Source: Staphylotrichum longicolle (lineage: Eukaryota; Ascomycota; Sordariomycetes; Sordariales; Chaetomiaceae). Taken from it: 64,000 nucleotides of DNA. Below are positions 22,672 to 33,808 of this stretch, one piece after another (within the stretch, counting starts at the first letter, position 1; the number at the start of each line of letters is the position of its first letter). The stretch lies in the NCBI GenBank assembly GCA_019096155.1, contig JAHCVI010000001.1:7812001-7876000 (forward strand). The letters run 5' to 3'. The translations under genes were made by a program, and so were the position numbers. The notes below the pieces were generated by a model. It had not been told where the DNA came from. It saw only the letters and a program-made list of their open reading frames with translations, and did not search any database.

Positions 22672-24389
22672 TCACCACCCGTCAAGAACCGTCGCGTTGA
22701 TGTACATGCCCTTTGCGGGCCTCGCCGTCACCCCGCCCTTGATCTCGATCTTGCTCTCGTCCATCTCCTCCTTGTTATGCAGCTCCATCCCGAACCGCCC
22801 GACCCACGAGGCAAGAAGGCAGGCAAACTCGGCCTTGGCAAAAGCCTGGCCAATGCAGCTGCGCGGGCCGTGCAGGAAGGTCATGAAGGCAAAGTTGTTG
22901 GTCGCGCCGCCGCTCGCCGCGTGCTTGTCGCCGTCCGACTTGGGCAGCCAGCGCTCGGGGTCGAACGTGAGTGCGTCATCGCCCCACATGGCCTCTGACT
23001 TGTTGACGGCCCAGGGCACGAGCATGATCTGCGTGCCCTTGGGGATGCGCTGCCCCAGGATGGTGGTGTCGGACGCGGCGATACGGAACGTCAGGGGCAC
23101 GGGGCTGAGGTAGCGCAGGACCTCGTTGCAGACGGCGTTGAGGTAGGGCATGCGGTCAATGTCGACGCTTGACACGGTTGAGCCCTCGTCTGTGCTAGAG
23201 ATGGGCGGGAGGTGCTCGCGGACTTCGGCACGCAGCCGTTCTTGTATCTTGGGATACTTGGCGAGCAGATACACGGCCCAGGTCATGGCCGAGGCGGTGG
23301 TCTCGTGGCCGGCGGCGAGGAACGTCATGAGCTGGTCCACGAGGTTCTCGTCGCTAAAACCACCGGATTCCATGGCCACGGAGAGAATGTCGACGTCGTT
23401 CAACTCCTTGTTGGCCAGTTTCAGCTTCTTTTCCTGGATCATCTTGGCGCATTCGGCCCGGATCATGCGAGCAGATGCTCCGAGGTCTTCGTTGCGTTTG
23501 ACGGGTATCAAAGCGACGAGTCGAGGGTGGAGGAACATCCCCAGCAGTTGCAAAATGCGGGCCTGGCGGCTCGGCTTGAAGATGCGGGCGTATGCTTCAG
23601 TGAGCTGGTTATCCGGGTTTCTAATCGCATCGAAATCTCGGCCCAGGCCTGCCACCCCAATGATATCGAGGGTGATGCGCGAGGCCCAGTTGCCCGCCTC
23701 GAATACAGCCGTGCGCTTCTCAGGGTCGGGCCCCTGAGCAGCATCCTTGAGGATCTGCTCCTTCATGGCCTCGACGCCGTCGCGCGACTTGGCCCAGAAG
23801 ACCGAGTACAGATCCTTGATGTGGCGGAAAGCAAAGGCTGGGAGGAGGTTTTTCCTCTGCATCTTGTGCTCATCGCCCTCGGCGAGGAGAATACCCACGC
23901 CCAAGATGCGACCAAGAGAGTAGCGTATGGCTGCCGGCTTGATGAAGTCGTAGTTCTTAAGTACGAGTACCTCAGACAACGCCTTGGGCGACGTGAGCAT
24001 GACTCTCTCTTGGTTGAATGGGCCAAGATAGCGAATAAGCCCGTTGTTGGGGATTGAATTGATCCTGCGAATGTCAACGGGCTGGTCGCCTGGATTTCTC
24101 CATGCACACATACCATTCCATCATGGGTGCCCCCGTGGGACGGCTAGTGGATTGCTTTGAACTGGCCCATGAACCACGAATTGCCGCTGGGTTCGGGGAG
24201 GTGTCGGAGAGGGGAAAAGAACTTTGGGTAGAGAATGACCACCCAGAAAATCCACACCAGCGCTTGTATCGCCCATAGGGTTGCGGCGGCGGGCAGAAAG
24301 CCGGTTGCTGGCCATTGTGGGATTCGGCCTGAGGAGAGGAGATAGGCGCCGCCGAGGGATACGGCGCTGATGAGGCGGTACGGAATCAT
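22672..24389 (-). CDS. Cytochrome P450 monooxygenase, N-terminally membrane-anchored (one-base frame break)
   Basis: Microsomal heme-thiolate monooxygenase of about 555 residues. Exon 1 is 24114-24389 and exon 2 is 22672-24064; the intron has GTATGT, a TTGAC branch site and CGCAG. The N-terminus (MIPYRLISAVSLGGAYL, then LWAIQALVWIFWVVILYPKFF) is a membrane anchor followed by SPLRHLPEP. Motifs: I-helix FLAAGHETTASAM, K-helix ExxR in CNEVLRYL, FDPERWLP, and the heme loop FLHGPRSCIGQA with the Cys ligand. In exon 1 the frame breaks at 24146 after MGQFKAIH; dropping one base gives SRPTGAPMMEW, the family-typical lead into WINSIPNNGLIRYLG. It is therefore either an assembly error or a recent inactivating insertion. 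Substrate unknown. It is divergent from the GNAT gene, and no secondary-metabolite backbone gene is nearby. Confidence 0.88.
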
Positions 24390-25645
24390 GGCGAGAAATC
24401 AGCAGTCGATTCACTTCGCAGAATGCTACCAGGTCATGCTCGAAAAGGAAACCGCCCGGTGTTGTCTGGGGTTTTAACTCAGACTGGGGGCACTCGGTGA
24501 TGCTGGTGACGCCGCGCCGATGCTCCGGTGGGCTGTGCGCGCGGAAACGCTCCGAGAGTCGAAAGGAGGTTTGGGATTCGAGACGGGACTGCCAGGCGAC
24601 CGAAGAGCTGACGTAGACCACTACTCAAAACTTAACTTATATGGGCAATGTTGGTGATGAGATGGAGCGCGTGGGAACTTTCATCCCACCCTGTCTCCAG
24701 TCTCCAAACCCACCAGGAACCCGGCTTTGAGATGGTTAAATCCCAACGCTAACCCAGGATGGTGATGTTGCATGGTCGCATCCTTCCACGTAACCACTCA
24801 GCCCTCAGGACGGAGGAATTGCTGAGCTCCGGCTCCGTGGCGGCCACCCAATGAAGGGGGGACGGCTTCGGCTGGGCCCGAGGCCGAGGGCCCACCATGG
24901 CCGGGGCCATCGTCAAGCACAGCCAAGGTGACTCGGCCGAACCATTGCTCCTTTGCGTCCTTCACCCCGTCCGCGGAGCGCCGACGAAGCCCTCCGCGGA
25001 AAGTATTGCAGGTGTCGGCGATCAGTCAAAATGTTGCCGACTTGATGCTGTGGATGACTGACAGTCTCTGCTCTCAGAGCGGTAGGTAGCCATGCGAGCC
25101 GTGTCAGCCCCGCACTCTGCTCGTGCTCGTATCTGTGGTTTTGTGAGATGTTGTTAGGAGCTGGGGTTCAAGGGGTACTCGCTCCCAGATTCTAGGCCGG
25201 TTCCAATTATTTGAAGAACCTGGAAGATGAAGGAAGCATCGGAGCTTTCACGCCTCTTTTCTGCTCCTCCCAGAAAGTGGTGAACACACCTAGGTGGGGA
25301 AGGCGTGTCCCTGAACCGGCTAGCTGCCCCCTAGATCTGTCTAGAATTTGACATGGAAGATGGGTTGACACAAGGCTTGTCTGCGTCGGTGAATGGATCC
25401 TGGAATTTAGGTGAATAGATCCCGAAATCGGATGCGCGAGGGATCGCTCTCCTATCTTCAGGAAATTGGCTTTGCGTGAGTCACCGTCAACCAACCCAGA
25501 TGCATGTCCATTTCGCACCTTTAAGAAAGGCAAAGACAAAGACAACAACAATAACAACAACAACAACCAGAAACCCAACAACGACAACAAAACTCCTTGA
25601 CCGGCGCTTTCGACGACTTGACCCAGAGAAGCGACCACACCAAGC
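24390..25645. other. Divergent promoter region between P450 and GNAT genes
   Basis: No gene supported. The last 130 bases contain a CAA/CAACAA microsatellite (about 25537-25567) in the likely leader of the GNAT gene. Confidence 0.55.
25537..25567. repeat. CAA microsatellite in 5' leader
   Basis: ACAACAACAATAACAACAAC-type repeat about 80 bases before the GNAT start. CAA-rich leaders are unstructured; any role in translation is inference. Confidence 0.65.
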
Positions 25646-26341
25646 ATGGCGACTTCCATCTGCCCACCCTCTTCAACAGCACTCGCTGAGCCAGCACCTC
25701 CCGCAGATCCAACCTTGCCACTCCACGAGGCATCGCAGAAGCTGGTGCGGGAATGCCCCGCGCCGGCCAAGGCCCCCGCCGCTCCCGCGCCGTCACCACC
25801 AGCCCCAACCGTCTCCATAGTCCCCGGCTACCGCCCGGGCATACTCGCCCGCACTCTCGAGATGCACATGGACTACTACTACGAGCGACTCGGGTGGGGT
25901 CTGGTCTTCGAAACAGGCCTCGGCGCCAGCTTGGCCGATTCGCTGACTCGGCTCGACAAGCCCGGCAACCAGGTCTGGGCCGCTGTGATGACGACCCCAT
26001 CGCAAGACCCTCAGGCACCCGCCGTAGAGCGTGTGGTGGGCGTGGTGTACATCGACGGCGGCATCATGAAGATGGAAGGCGTGGCGCGGCTGCGGGCTTT
26101 CATCGTGGACGAGGCGGCCAGGGGTTTGGGAATTGGGAAGAAGCTGATGAGTGCCGCCATGGAGTTCGTGAGGGAGTTTGGGTTTCGTGAGTGCCACCTG
26201 ACAACGATGCGTGAGTTGGTCGCTGCCAGGAGGTTGTACGAGAGGGAGGGATTCAAGGAGGCGGGGGAGAAGTGGTCCGATAGACATGGGAACGGGGTTC
26301 AGGAGCTGGCGTATGTCTGGCGTCGGTCGGATGAGGTGTAA
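25646..26341 (+). CDS. GNAT-family N-acetyltransferase
   Basis: Intronless, 231 residues. Predicted acetyl-CoA-dependent transferase. The first 55 residues are Ala/Pro-rich and look disordered. The GNAT fold follows: a first strand and helix around VPGYRPGILARTLEMHMDYY, a strand VVGVVYIDGG, a LRAFIVDEAARG strand-loop, and the acetyl-CoA signature ARGLGIGKKLM near residue 160 (R/QxxGxG/A). Then come FGFRECHLTTM and ARRLYEREGFKEAGE, the usual C-terminal helix with a Tyr. The DYYYERLGWGLVFE segment resembles the GNAT half of bacterial MarR-GNAT proteins, though no MarR domain is present. Substrate unknown (small amine or protein N-terminus). Confidence 0.87.
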   Translation: MATSICPPSSTALAEPAPPADPTLPLHEASQKLVRECPAPAKAPAAPAPSPPAPTVSIVPGYRPGILARTLEMHMDYYYERLGWGLVFETGLGASLADSLTRLDKPGNQVWAAVMTTPSQDPQAPAVERVVGVVYIDGGIMKMEGVARLRAFIVDEAARGLGIGKKLMSAAMEFVREFGFRECHLTTMRELVAARRLYEREGFKEAGEKWSDRHGNGVQELAYVWRRSDEV

Positions 26342-26654
26342 GTGAAAGTCGACGATACCCCAGCCGTTTTGAGAGAGTGTGCCATGTCCCGGAGGTAGTT
26401 ACTTATGTCTTGCTGTCTAATATTCACGTCCTTTGGTCATCATATCCTTGTGGCTTTGCCACCAAATATATACTGTGATCCGTCACTCTACTACCCAAGC
26501 CATTAGATGTCATATCGTCAAAACTCGACTCAAACGGTCGTTCCCGAAAGTCATATAGTCATCCTAGATCTTCCAATCGTCCCTGAGGTGTCATGCCAAG
26601 TCCCAAATCATCCATCATCCTCATTATAATCATCACCACCACTCTCCTCCCCCT
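26342..26654. other. Intergenic between convergent genes
   Basis: Short region that should hold the 3' ends of the GNAT gene (+) and the small membrane protein (-). Nothing else seen. Confidence 0.5.
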
Positions 26655-27119
26655 TCACGAAACCCACACCCTCCCCACCGCCCCGACCCCCCACACAACC
26701 GCCCTCCAGGTCGCCCACAACACTCCCAGACTCACCACCCCAAGCACCACCACCACAGTGCCCCTCATCTCAAACGCCTCCTCGGCCTCCATCCGCATCA
26801 GCTTTCTCTGCTTACTATGATAATAATCCTCCGCCTCCCCGCTCCCAAAACCGCCCAAACTCCCCGGACTTCCCGGGCTCAGCGCGGGACTCGGGGATTC
26901 AGCGCCTGAACCCGAAGCGGAACCAGAACCAGACGCCGAAGCGGAAGCACCATAGTGATACGGCTGGTAGCGGTAGACGACGCGGTGCAGCCAGCGCGGC
27001 AGCAGGTGGGAGGCCCGGCCGCTGTTTGGGACGGGGTGGTAGTGGGCGCGCAGGGCCGAGTGGCGGAGGTCGACGAGGAGGAGGGAGACGAGGAAGGAGG
27101 TGAAGAGGACGGGGGTCAT
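26655..27119 (-). CDS. Small fungal membrane protein with two hydrophobic segments, function unknown
   Basis: Intronless, 154 residues from Met 27119 (MTPVLFTSFLVSLLLVDLRH); an in-frame Met nine codons upstream is also possible, but the hydrophobic start favours the shorter form. The first 20 residues form a helix or signal-anchor. A basic segment, LLPRWLHRVVYRYQPYHYG, follows, then a Ser/Gly/Ala-rich linker of variable character, then EDYYHSKQRKLMRMEAEEAFEMR and a second helix (GTVVVVLGVVSLGVLWATW). The YYHSKQRKL and EAFEMR stretch looks conserved and would sit between the two helices. Its pattern fits a widespread fungal hypothetical family; no biochemical role is known to me. Confidence 0.7.
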   Translation of the reverse strand: MTPVLFTSFLVSLLLVDLRHSALRAHYHPVPNSGRASHLLPRWLHRVVYRYQPYHYGASASASGSGSASGSGAESPSPALSPGSPGSLGGFGSGEAEDYYHSKQRKLMRMEAEEAFEMRGTVVVVLGVVSLGVLWATWRAVVWGVGAVGRVWVS

Positions 27120-28021
27120 GATCACCTTTATTTGGTTCGATTTCATTCATGTTAGTGAGATCCTTGGTGTGTTTTTGATAGAGATTGTTGAGGGGAAGTC
27201 GTGGTCGTGGGGATTGGGGTATATGAAAAAAAAGGGGGGGGAAGGGGTGTAAGTGAGTAACGGGGCTACTAGTGTAGGAAAGGGAGGGGGGTGCAACTTG
27301 TTGCTGAATGGGAGGGGAACGAACTTTGTAAATTGTCGAGGGCTCCCGAGGACGCTGGGCGTCGCCATGGTTCGCGCTCACGGGCACCGGCGGCGAGGCC
27401 ATGGTGAGCGTGAGGTTGGATGTTGGTCAATTTGGTATGAGACCTCAACTGGTGATGGCGGGGCGTGGAGCTCGACTCATTTACTACCCAGCCAGATGAT
27501 ACGAAGGGAGCTGTGAGAGATTGTGAGGCTGGGTCGTGCGTTGGGTGTCTGCCGTCGATAATGAGTGACGCGGCCCGTCATGAACCAGACGAGCTTCCCG
27601 TCTTGTTGGGCCAATGATGGTGTCGATGTAACGTAATTCCGAGTTCCTTCGGCCAACTTGGAACAGTCCCGACAACCTAGTGAGCTCAGTTTCTAAAGGC
27701 TTGCTGGCGGTGTCTGCCAAGTAAATGAGGGTTTTTACGAGTTCGTCTGATGGTGAAAAAAACGGTTCATTCCGGTGCCTGAAAGTCGATACTCTGTTGA
27801 TCCTTTGTCTTGGATCCGAATGGTGCCTCGTCGTCATCACCGTATGGCGGCCCCACAAGCCGACGATCCCGTTGGCCACCCAAACACCAATGAGAAATCC
27901 AAGTGCGGGCGCTGGGAGTTGGAAATGGGAGGCCAGTGTATATCAACTAGAAAACCAACGTGCTTTTGAACTTTGTCTGTCTCTATGTTTTCTTTTCTAC
28001 ACAGGTGACGCCCTCTGGTCC
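27120..28021. other. Intergenic: promoter of the small membrane protein and 3' end of RidA
   Basis: Both neighbours run on the minus strand. Contains purine-rich tracts (around 27225-27300). No gene supported. Confidence 0.5.
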
Positions 28022-28581
28022 TCACGGAAGGGCGATGCACTCAATCTCGACGTCGACACCCTTGGGAAGCTGCTTGACGGCGACGCAGCTCCGGGCGGGC
28101 TTGTGGGTGAACCACTTGGCGTACTCCTCGTTCATGCTCTGCAAATGGCCAGGTCAGCATACTACGCCGGCCAATGAGGTCGGAAAGAGGTCCTCACAGC
28201 AAAGTTGGCCATGTCGGTCAGGAAGGCGTTGACCTTGACCACCTTCTCGATGGCGAGCCAGCCTCCTCGAGGACGGCCTTGAGGTTGCCAATGCAGGCAG
28301 CCGTCTTCTCCTGAATGGTGCCCTCAATCAGATTGCCCTCGGCATCGCAGGGGATTTGGCCCGAGCAGTAGATGGCGGTGGGGGTCTTGATGGCCTGGGA
28401 CTGCGGGAATGGTCAGACTCGTGCTCAAAATACTCCTTTCGAGTCGTGCAAGGCCTAGAAACCTACGTAGGGGCCGGCAGCTGCAGCAATGTCAGTACTT
28501 CCCTGCCGACATCCTACATCAGGGCCGAGTCAGGGACCTACGCGGGGCTGCGTTCTTGGTGAAGACCGGGGTGGCAGACAT
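28022..28581 (-). CDS. RidA/YjgF/UK114 family enamine-imine deaminase (with a 14-base exon and a frame break)
   Basis: Hydrolyses reactive enamine/imine intermediates such as 2-aminoacrylate made by PLP enzymes; yeast relatives are Hmf1 and Mmf1. Four exons on the minus strand: 28542-28581, 28467-28480 (only 14 bases), 28198-28400 and 28022-28138. Splicing gives MSATPVFTKNAAPPAGPY, then SQAIKTPTAIYCSGQIPCD, the family N-terminus. Later come EKTAACIGNLKAVLEEAG, VVKVNAFLTDMANFA, MNEEYAKWF and ARSCVAVKQLPKGVDVEIEC. The last segment carries the conserved Arg and the signature in which Glu activates water. The expected length is about 124 residues. One base is missing near 28258, between EEAG and IEKVVKV; both sides match the family, so an assembly error is likely. 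It has a short N-terminus without a clear mitochondrial presequence, so is probably cytosolic. Confidence 0.85.
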
Positions 28582-29523
28582 GGTGTGGAGGGGGCGAGAC
28601 GGCGGCCTGACACTGAGACGCGATGCTTGACTTGGAGCTGATCGAAGGAGAAGTGGCAGAGTTCGTCTGGCGGCAGCGGGAAGCATAGGAGACAGAAAGA
28701 GGAAGAAACTATCCACTGCGTGTCCACGGCGCGATTTTGGGATTTCCTTCGGCCGTCCTTCTCCGTTCTTCGGACCACGGTAAGGAGGGGTTAGAGGCGG
28801 GCCAACCCCGCCATCCCGGCCCGGACCCGAGCTTGGCGATCGCCGAGTTAATGAAGCAGCCACAGTGCGGGAACCCAAGCTCTGCAGGCTGTCTGTTCAG
28901 ACATCTTATGCATCCTGTAAACAACATCCGAATGAAAGTGAGAAATACTACATAAGGACTCAGTTCGTCTCTCCGTGCTACCCTCAGATCTTTCGTATTT
29001 AGTTTCTCAGTCTCTCTTGAGCGTGAAGGAAACACAATAATCTGGAGAGAGCTTGGGCGGAGCACCAATTCGAGGTCAGCTCCTTGGTCTTGGCTGACCA
29101 GGGGGCCCCCGGCCAGGGCCATGGTTGCGCCAGGTGTCCAGAAAATTCACGGGCGTGCCACGGCTGAACCAGGCAATCAACCCATCAGCCCTGCCGTCAG
29201 GAGGCTTAAAGGGGTACGACGCAATTTAATATATCCCCAATTCACCCTTCTTCTTGCCCAGCACCACCTTTTCTTCAACTTCTCGACTGTCTTTAATCTT
29301 CTTTTGTCTCTGCTTTCCCTTTCCCGCCGGGTCTGTTTTAGATCAGGGCAGCAGTTGTTGCGAATTGGCGAGGTACGTAAGCTGACCGCGCTGTCCTGTT
29401 GTCCTCGCCATGTCCCACCCGTTGATCGTCCATGGTCGTCGGATATTTTTCTGCAACTCTTTGCGCCACTCGTCGTTCGCAACACCCTGACTGACCTCTC
29501 TGCTGCCTTCCAGATTGTCCGCC
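28582..29523. other. Divergent promoter region shared by RidA (-) and pmt1 (+)
   Basis: No gene supported. The pmt1 side has a pyrimidine-rich leader (about 29245-29340) and a leader intron, annotated separately. Confidence 0.6.
29373..29513 (+). other. Predicted intron in the 5' leader of pmt1
   Basis: GTACGT donor at 29373, CTGACTGAC branch-site region, and a CTGCCTTCCAG acceptor ending at 29513, eleven bases before the ATG. Seen from consensus only. Confidence 0.6.
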
Positions 29524-31973
29524 ATGGCCGCAACACCGACGCCCCAGGGCACTCTGCGCCAGCGGAATGTCGGCGCATCGACCAAGAAATCCAAGGATGG
29601 CGCGTCCTCCGACGTTGAGCTTGACAAGCTCGTCAAAGCGGCTTCCGCCAAAAACGCCGCGAGCAATGAGCGCGACTACAAGGCCGTCTTTGCGGTGATC
29701 ACCCTTCTGGCTTTTGTCACCAGATTCTGGGGCATCAGCCACCCGAACGAGGTCGTCTTCGATGAAGTCCACTTCGGCAAGGTACGCACGCCTCTTGCCC
29801 TCCTGGCTCCCAACCTTGCAGCACCGCTGACTTGAGTCTCGCGCAGTTTGCCTCGTACTATCTCGAGAAGACGTACTTCTTCGATGTGCACCCTCCGTTC
29901 GGCAAGCTCCTCTTCGCCTTTATGGGCTGGCTGGTGGGCTTCGATGGCCACTTCCACTTCGAGAACATCGGCGACTCGTACATCGTCAACAAGGTCCCCT
30001 ACGTCGCTTTCCGCTCGCTGCCCGCCATCCTCGGCGCCCTGACCGTCTCGGTCGTCTACTTGATCATGTGGGAGTCCGGATACAGCCTCCCGGCCTGCAT
30101 TGTCGCTGCCGGGCTTGTCCTCCTCGACAACGCCCACATTGGCCAGACTCGCCTGATCCTGCTCGACGCGACCCTTGTCTTCGCCATGGCATGCAGCTTG
30201 CTCTGCTATATCAAGTTTTACAAGCTGCGCCACGAGCCCTTCTCAAGGAAGTGGTGGAAGTGGCTTATCCTGACCGGCTTTGCTCTCTCCTGCGATATCT
30301 CGACCAAGTACGTCGGCCTGTTTGCCTTCATCACCATCGGTTCCGCCGTCGCCATCGACCTCTGGGACCTGTTGGACATCAAGCGACCCGGGGGCGCTCT
30401 GAGCCTGCCCGAGTTTGGCAAGCACTTCGCCGCTCGTGCGTTTGGCCTCATCATCATGCCCTTCCTCTTCTACCTCTTCTGGTTCCAGGTCCATTTCTCC
30501 ATCCTCACCCGCTCTGGACCCGGCGATGATTTCATGACCCCCGAGTTCCAGGAGACGCTCAGCGACAACGCCATGCTCGCGAATGCCGTCACGATCAACT
30601 ACTATGATACCATCACCCTCAAGCACAAGGAGACCAAGGCTTATCTCCACAGCCACGCGGACCGCTACCCCCTGAGGTACGATGACGGACGTGTCTCCAG
30701 CCAGGGCCAGCAGGTTACCGGCTATCCCTTCAACGACACCAACAACCACTGGCAGGTTCTTCCTTCTGGTGCCGATGACCAGAAGCTTGGCCGCCATGTC
30801 AGGAACCACGATCTCGTTAGACTCCGTCACCTGGTTACTGACACCATTCTGTTGTCCCACGACGTCGCCTCCCCGTACTACCCCACCAACCAGGAGTTTA
30901 CCACCGTTTCGATCGCGGACGCCTACGGCGACCGGGCGGCTGACACTCTGTTCGAGGTCCGTATCGAGCACGGCAAGCCGGGTCAGGAGTTCAAGAGCGT
31001 CTCTAGCCACTTTAAGCTCATCCACAACCCGAGCAAGGTCGCGATGTGGACTCACACCACGCCGCTCCCGGACTGGGGCCACAAGCAGCAGGAGATCAAC
31101 GGAAACAAGCAGATTGCACCGAGCTCTAATGTCTGGCTTGTCGACGACATCCCGTCTCTCCCGGCCGACGACAAGCGCCGCGAGAGACCCGAGAGGCAGG
31201 TCAAGAAGCTTCCGTTCCTGCGGAAGTGGTTCGAGCTGCAGCGGTCCATGTTCTGGCACAACAACCAGTTGACCGCCAGCCACCCGTATGCCTCGCAGCC
31301 TTATTCGTGGCCCTTCCTGCTCCGCGGTGTCAGCTTCTGGACCCAGAACGACACCCGTCAGCAGATCTACTTCCTCGGCAACCCCATTGGCTGGTGGATC
31401 GCGAGCAGCGTCCTGGCCATCTATGCCGGTATTGTCCTGGCTGACCAGTTTTCTCTCCGCCGTGGCATCGACGCGTTGGATCATCGTAAGTTGAAGAACA
31501 GTCCCAACCCAACACGGTCAAAAGCTAACTGTCGCGTGTCAGGCTCGCGCTCCCGCCTGTACAACTCGACGGGCTTCTTCTTCCTCGCCTGGGCGACGCA
31601 CTACTTTCCCTTCTACGTCATGGGCCGCCAGCTGTTCCTGCACCACTACCTCCCCGCTCACCTGGCCTCGGCCCTCGTGACGGGCGCCCTGGTCGAGTTC
31701 GTCTTCAGTCAGGACTCGATCGAGCACGAGGTGGCCTACCAGGCCGCCAAGTCCGGCAAGAAGGCCGCCGCCCCCAAGCACCACATGACTGCCCGCGAGC
31801 GGTTCGCCGGCCAGAGCATGCTGGCGTCGTGGATCGCCGCGCTCGTCATCCTCGTCCTGGTTGCCGCCAGCTGGTACTTCTTCCTGCCGCTGACGTACGG
31901 TTTCCCGGGCCTGTCGGTTGAGCAGGTCGTGAGGAGGAAGTGGCTCGGCTACGACCTCCATTTCGCGAAATAA
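29524..31973 (+). CDS. pmt1: Dolichyl-phosphate-mannose protein O-mannosyltransferase, Pmt1 family
   Basis: Integral ER membrane enzyme of 775 residues that transfers mannose from dolichyl-phosphate mannose to Ser/Thr of secretory proteins, normally as a heterodimer with a Pmt2-type partner. Exons 29524-29781, 29847-31485 and 31543-31973 fit in phase. The luminal catalytic loop reads NEVVFDEVHFGKFASYYL with the acidic DE pair. Next are FFDVHPPFGKLL, LILLDATLV and ISTKYVGLF, the PMT membrane region. SGPGDDFMTPEFQETL and a NYYDTITLKHKET start mark the three-part MIR domain (about residues 320-520), which is closer to Pmt1 than to Pmt2 or Pmt4. The C-terminal membrane half has GNPIGWWIASS, FPFYVMGRQLFLHHYLPA and a final helix, ending HFAK. 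It is a core gene, intact, and divergent from RidA. Confidence 0.95.
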
Positions 31974-33808
31974 AGGAGATTAAGCGTCACCCCCGTTTTG
32001 GAGGGACGAGGAGAGTGTATGATTTTGGAGGACAGGTGGCAGGGTGCTGAAAAGATGGTTGCTGCTGTTCAATAAGGCTTTGGGTAGGCAGTCAAGGAGT
32101 TACTGGAGCTGAGCAAGCTTGATTCAAGATGAGATATAAAGCTCTTCTATTCCCACGTCGTGAAGAGTTTGACAGGAGAAATAAACACACCACTCCGCAC
32201 GAGGGTTGCCATAATAAATGTGCACATTCTTTTTGTTGATATTCCAGCTATCGCTCTTATGTTCGTGGCACTCGTGCCCGTCCGAGGTCATGCAACCGCC
32301 TTCTCCATCCACTTGCGAATGGCAGCCACACACGCAGCCCACATAAAAGCAGTCCACACAGAGGTCACTCCATGCGACAAACCCCAGACCTACCTTGTAC
32401 TCCCAACCTCAACCCGTCATCGTCAGCCTGTCCGGCTCGTGGTATCGTGCCCGCGACAACCTAGAGCAAGAAACTTGAACAGACAAAGTCAGCAACTCGT
32501 TCTCCAAACCACAAGTCCCCCCCACCCGGCATCCAGGGAAAAGAAACACATTCAAGAACAAAAAGACGGTCCCTTCAGAAACCCAGATTATAAGCACCAC
32601 CAACCCACCGCCCCAAACCGCCCCCTCCTCCCGCCCCCTTCCGCCTCAGGCCCCGCCAGCACATGACGGTGCAAGCGTTTTTCCGTTTAAAAAGCGGGCA
32701 AGGGAAAGGGGGAAAAAAACAGAAGGAGGGACAAAAGACGGCGGGGCAGCCGAGGGGCGGGTGTGCGTGGCCCCCTTCCCCCCTCCTTCCGAAAGGAAAG
32801 AGAGAGAGAGAGAAAACACACAACACACCACACAGAGGCCCGGGGAGGTTCAGACGGCTCTTCCTATTAGATGTGATGTAAAGGGTTGCAACCGGCGTTG
32901 CGAAGCTCATCATGTTGGGCGTCTTTTTGTCTTTTTCTTCGGAGTGTGTTTCGGACAAGGGCTTGTATCGAGGGGGGAAGGTAGAAAGAAAAAGAGGTTG
33001 AACATACCAAGATGGGGAGGAGGGAGGTTGGAAATTGGTATTTTCCAACGCGCCTCACCTCGTTAGAAAACCAAGGTGCTGTTGTCCCAATCGACCGGTT
33101 CTCTAGTCAGTCGGCAAAACACCGCTGGGAGCCAGGAAGGCTGATTGCTGGCTCCTCAAACAACTCCGGCACGAGTAGGTCTGGACATTTGCTCAGTGGA
33201 AGACCCGACGGGAGGTGAAAAGTTCGAGGCAGATGGGAATCCGCTCTGCGGATGGAGCAAAATTATTTGGCCGAGCTTCCAAGCCCAGCCCCACAGGCTG
33301 TGCACGGGCCATAATCCTGGGTCGCCTGGGTGTCCACTTCATCGTGCCCGATGAATCAGTCGGCGAGATCACCGGAACGGGCGGTCATTCAAGGGAGAGA
33401 GTTAGGGCGGTTGATCAGAGACTCAAGCGTCAATTTGGTCATCCACAATTGAGAGGAATCTACCTAGGACGGGAAATCAGATTACATGCGTTCCGGTTTA
33501 TGGAAACAAAACCACCATCCTTCGTCTGCTCTGCTGTGCCACAAGACTCTCTTGACAAGAAAAGGCGGAGAGAAAGGCGAGAGAAAATCCGAGATGAAAG
33601 CAAAAATCAAATATCGAGATACAACAGAGACGGCCCGTTCTGACAAGTGTTCCCTTAACACATCCGCGGTACCAATCTCCCCAAGTCGCTAATGCCCGCT
33701 CATTACATCATAAAAAGATTCGTGTCCTGGTTCCTCCGAGAAGAACAACTGCTCTTCAGACCTCGCCATTTTAAGAAAAAAAACTTAATCTCCTTCCGCC
33801 ACTCCCTT
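31974..33808. other. 1.8 kb between convergent pmt1 and C2H2 genes
   Basis: Contains the 3' ends of both genes. Between about 32690 and 32830 it is purine-rich with an AG dinucleotide run. No conserved reading frame. Confidence 0.5.

Noticed and set aside
23212..24057. 281-codon open frame antisense to the P450 gene
   Set aside because: Fully inside the P450 coding exon with all P450 motifs intact on the other strand.
30243..31484. 413-codon open frame antisense to pmt1
   Set aside because: It is the mirror of an intact, strongly conserved gene; GC-rich third positions create long antisense frames. The translation is repetitive in Val/Gly/Asp and has no domain.
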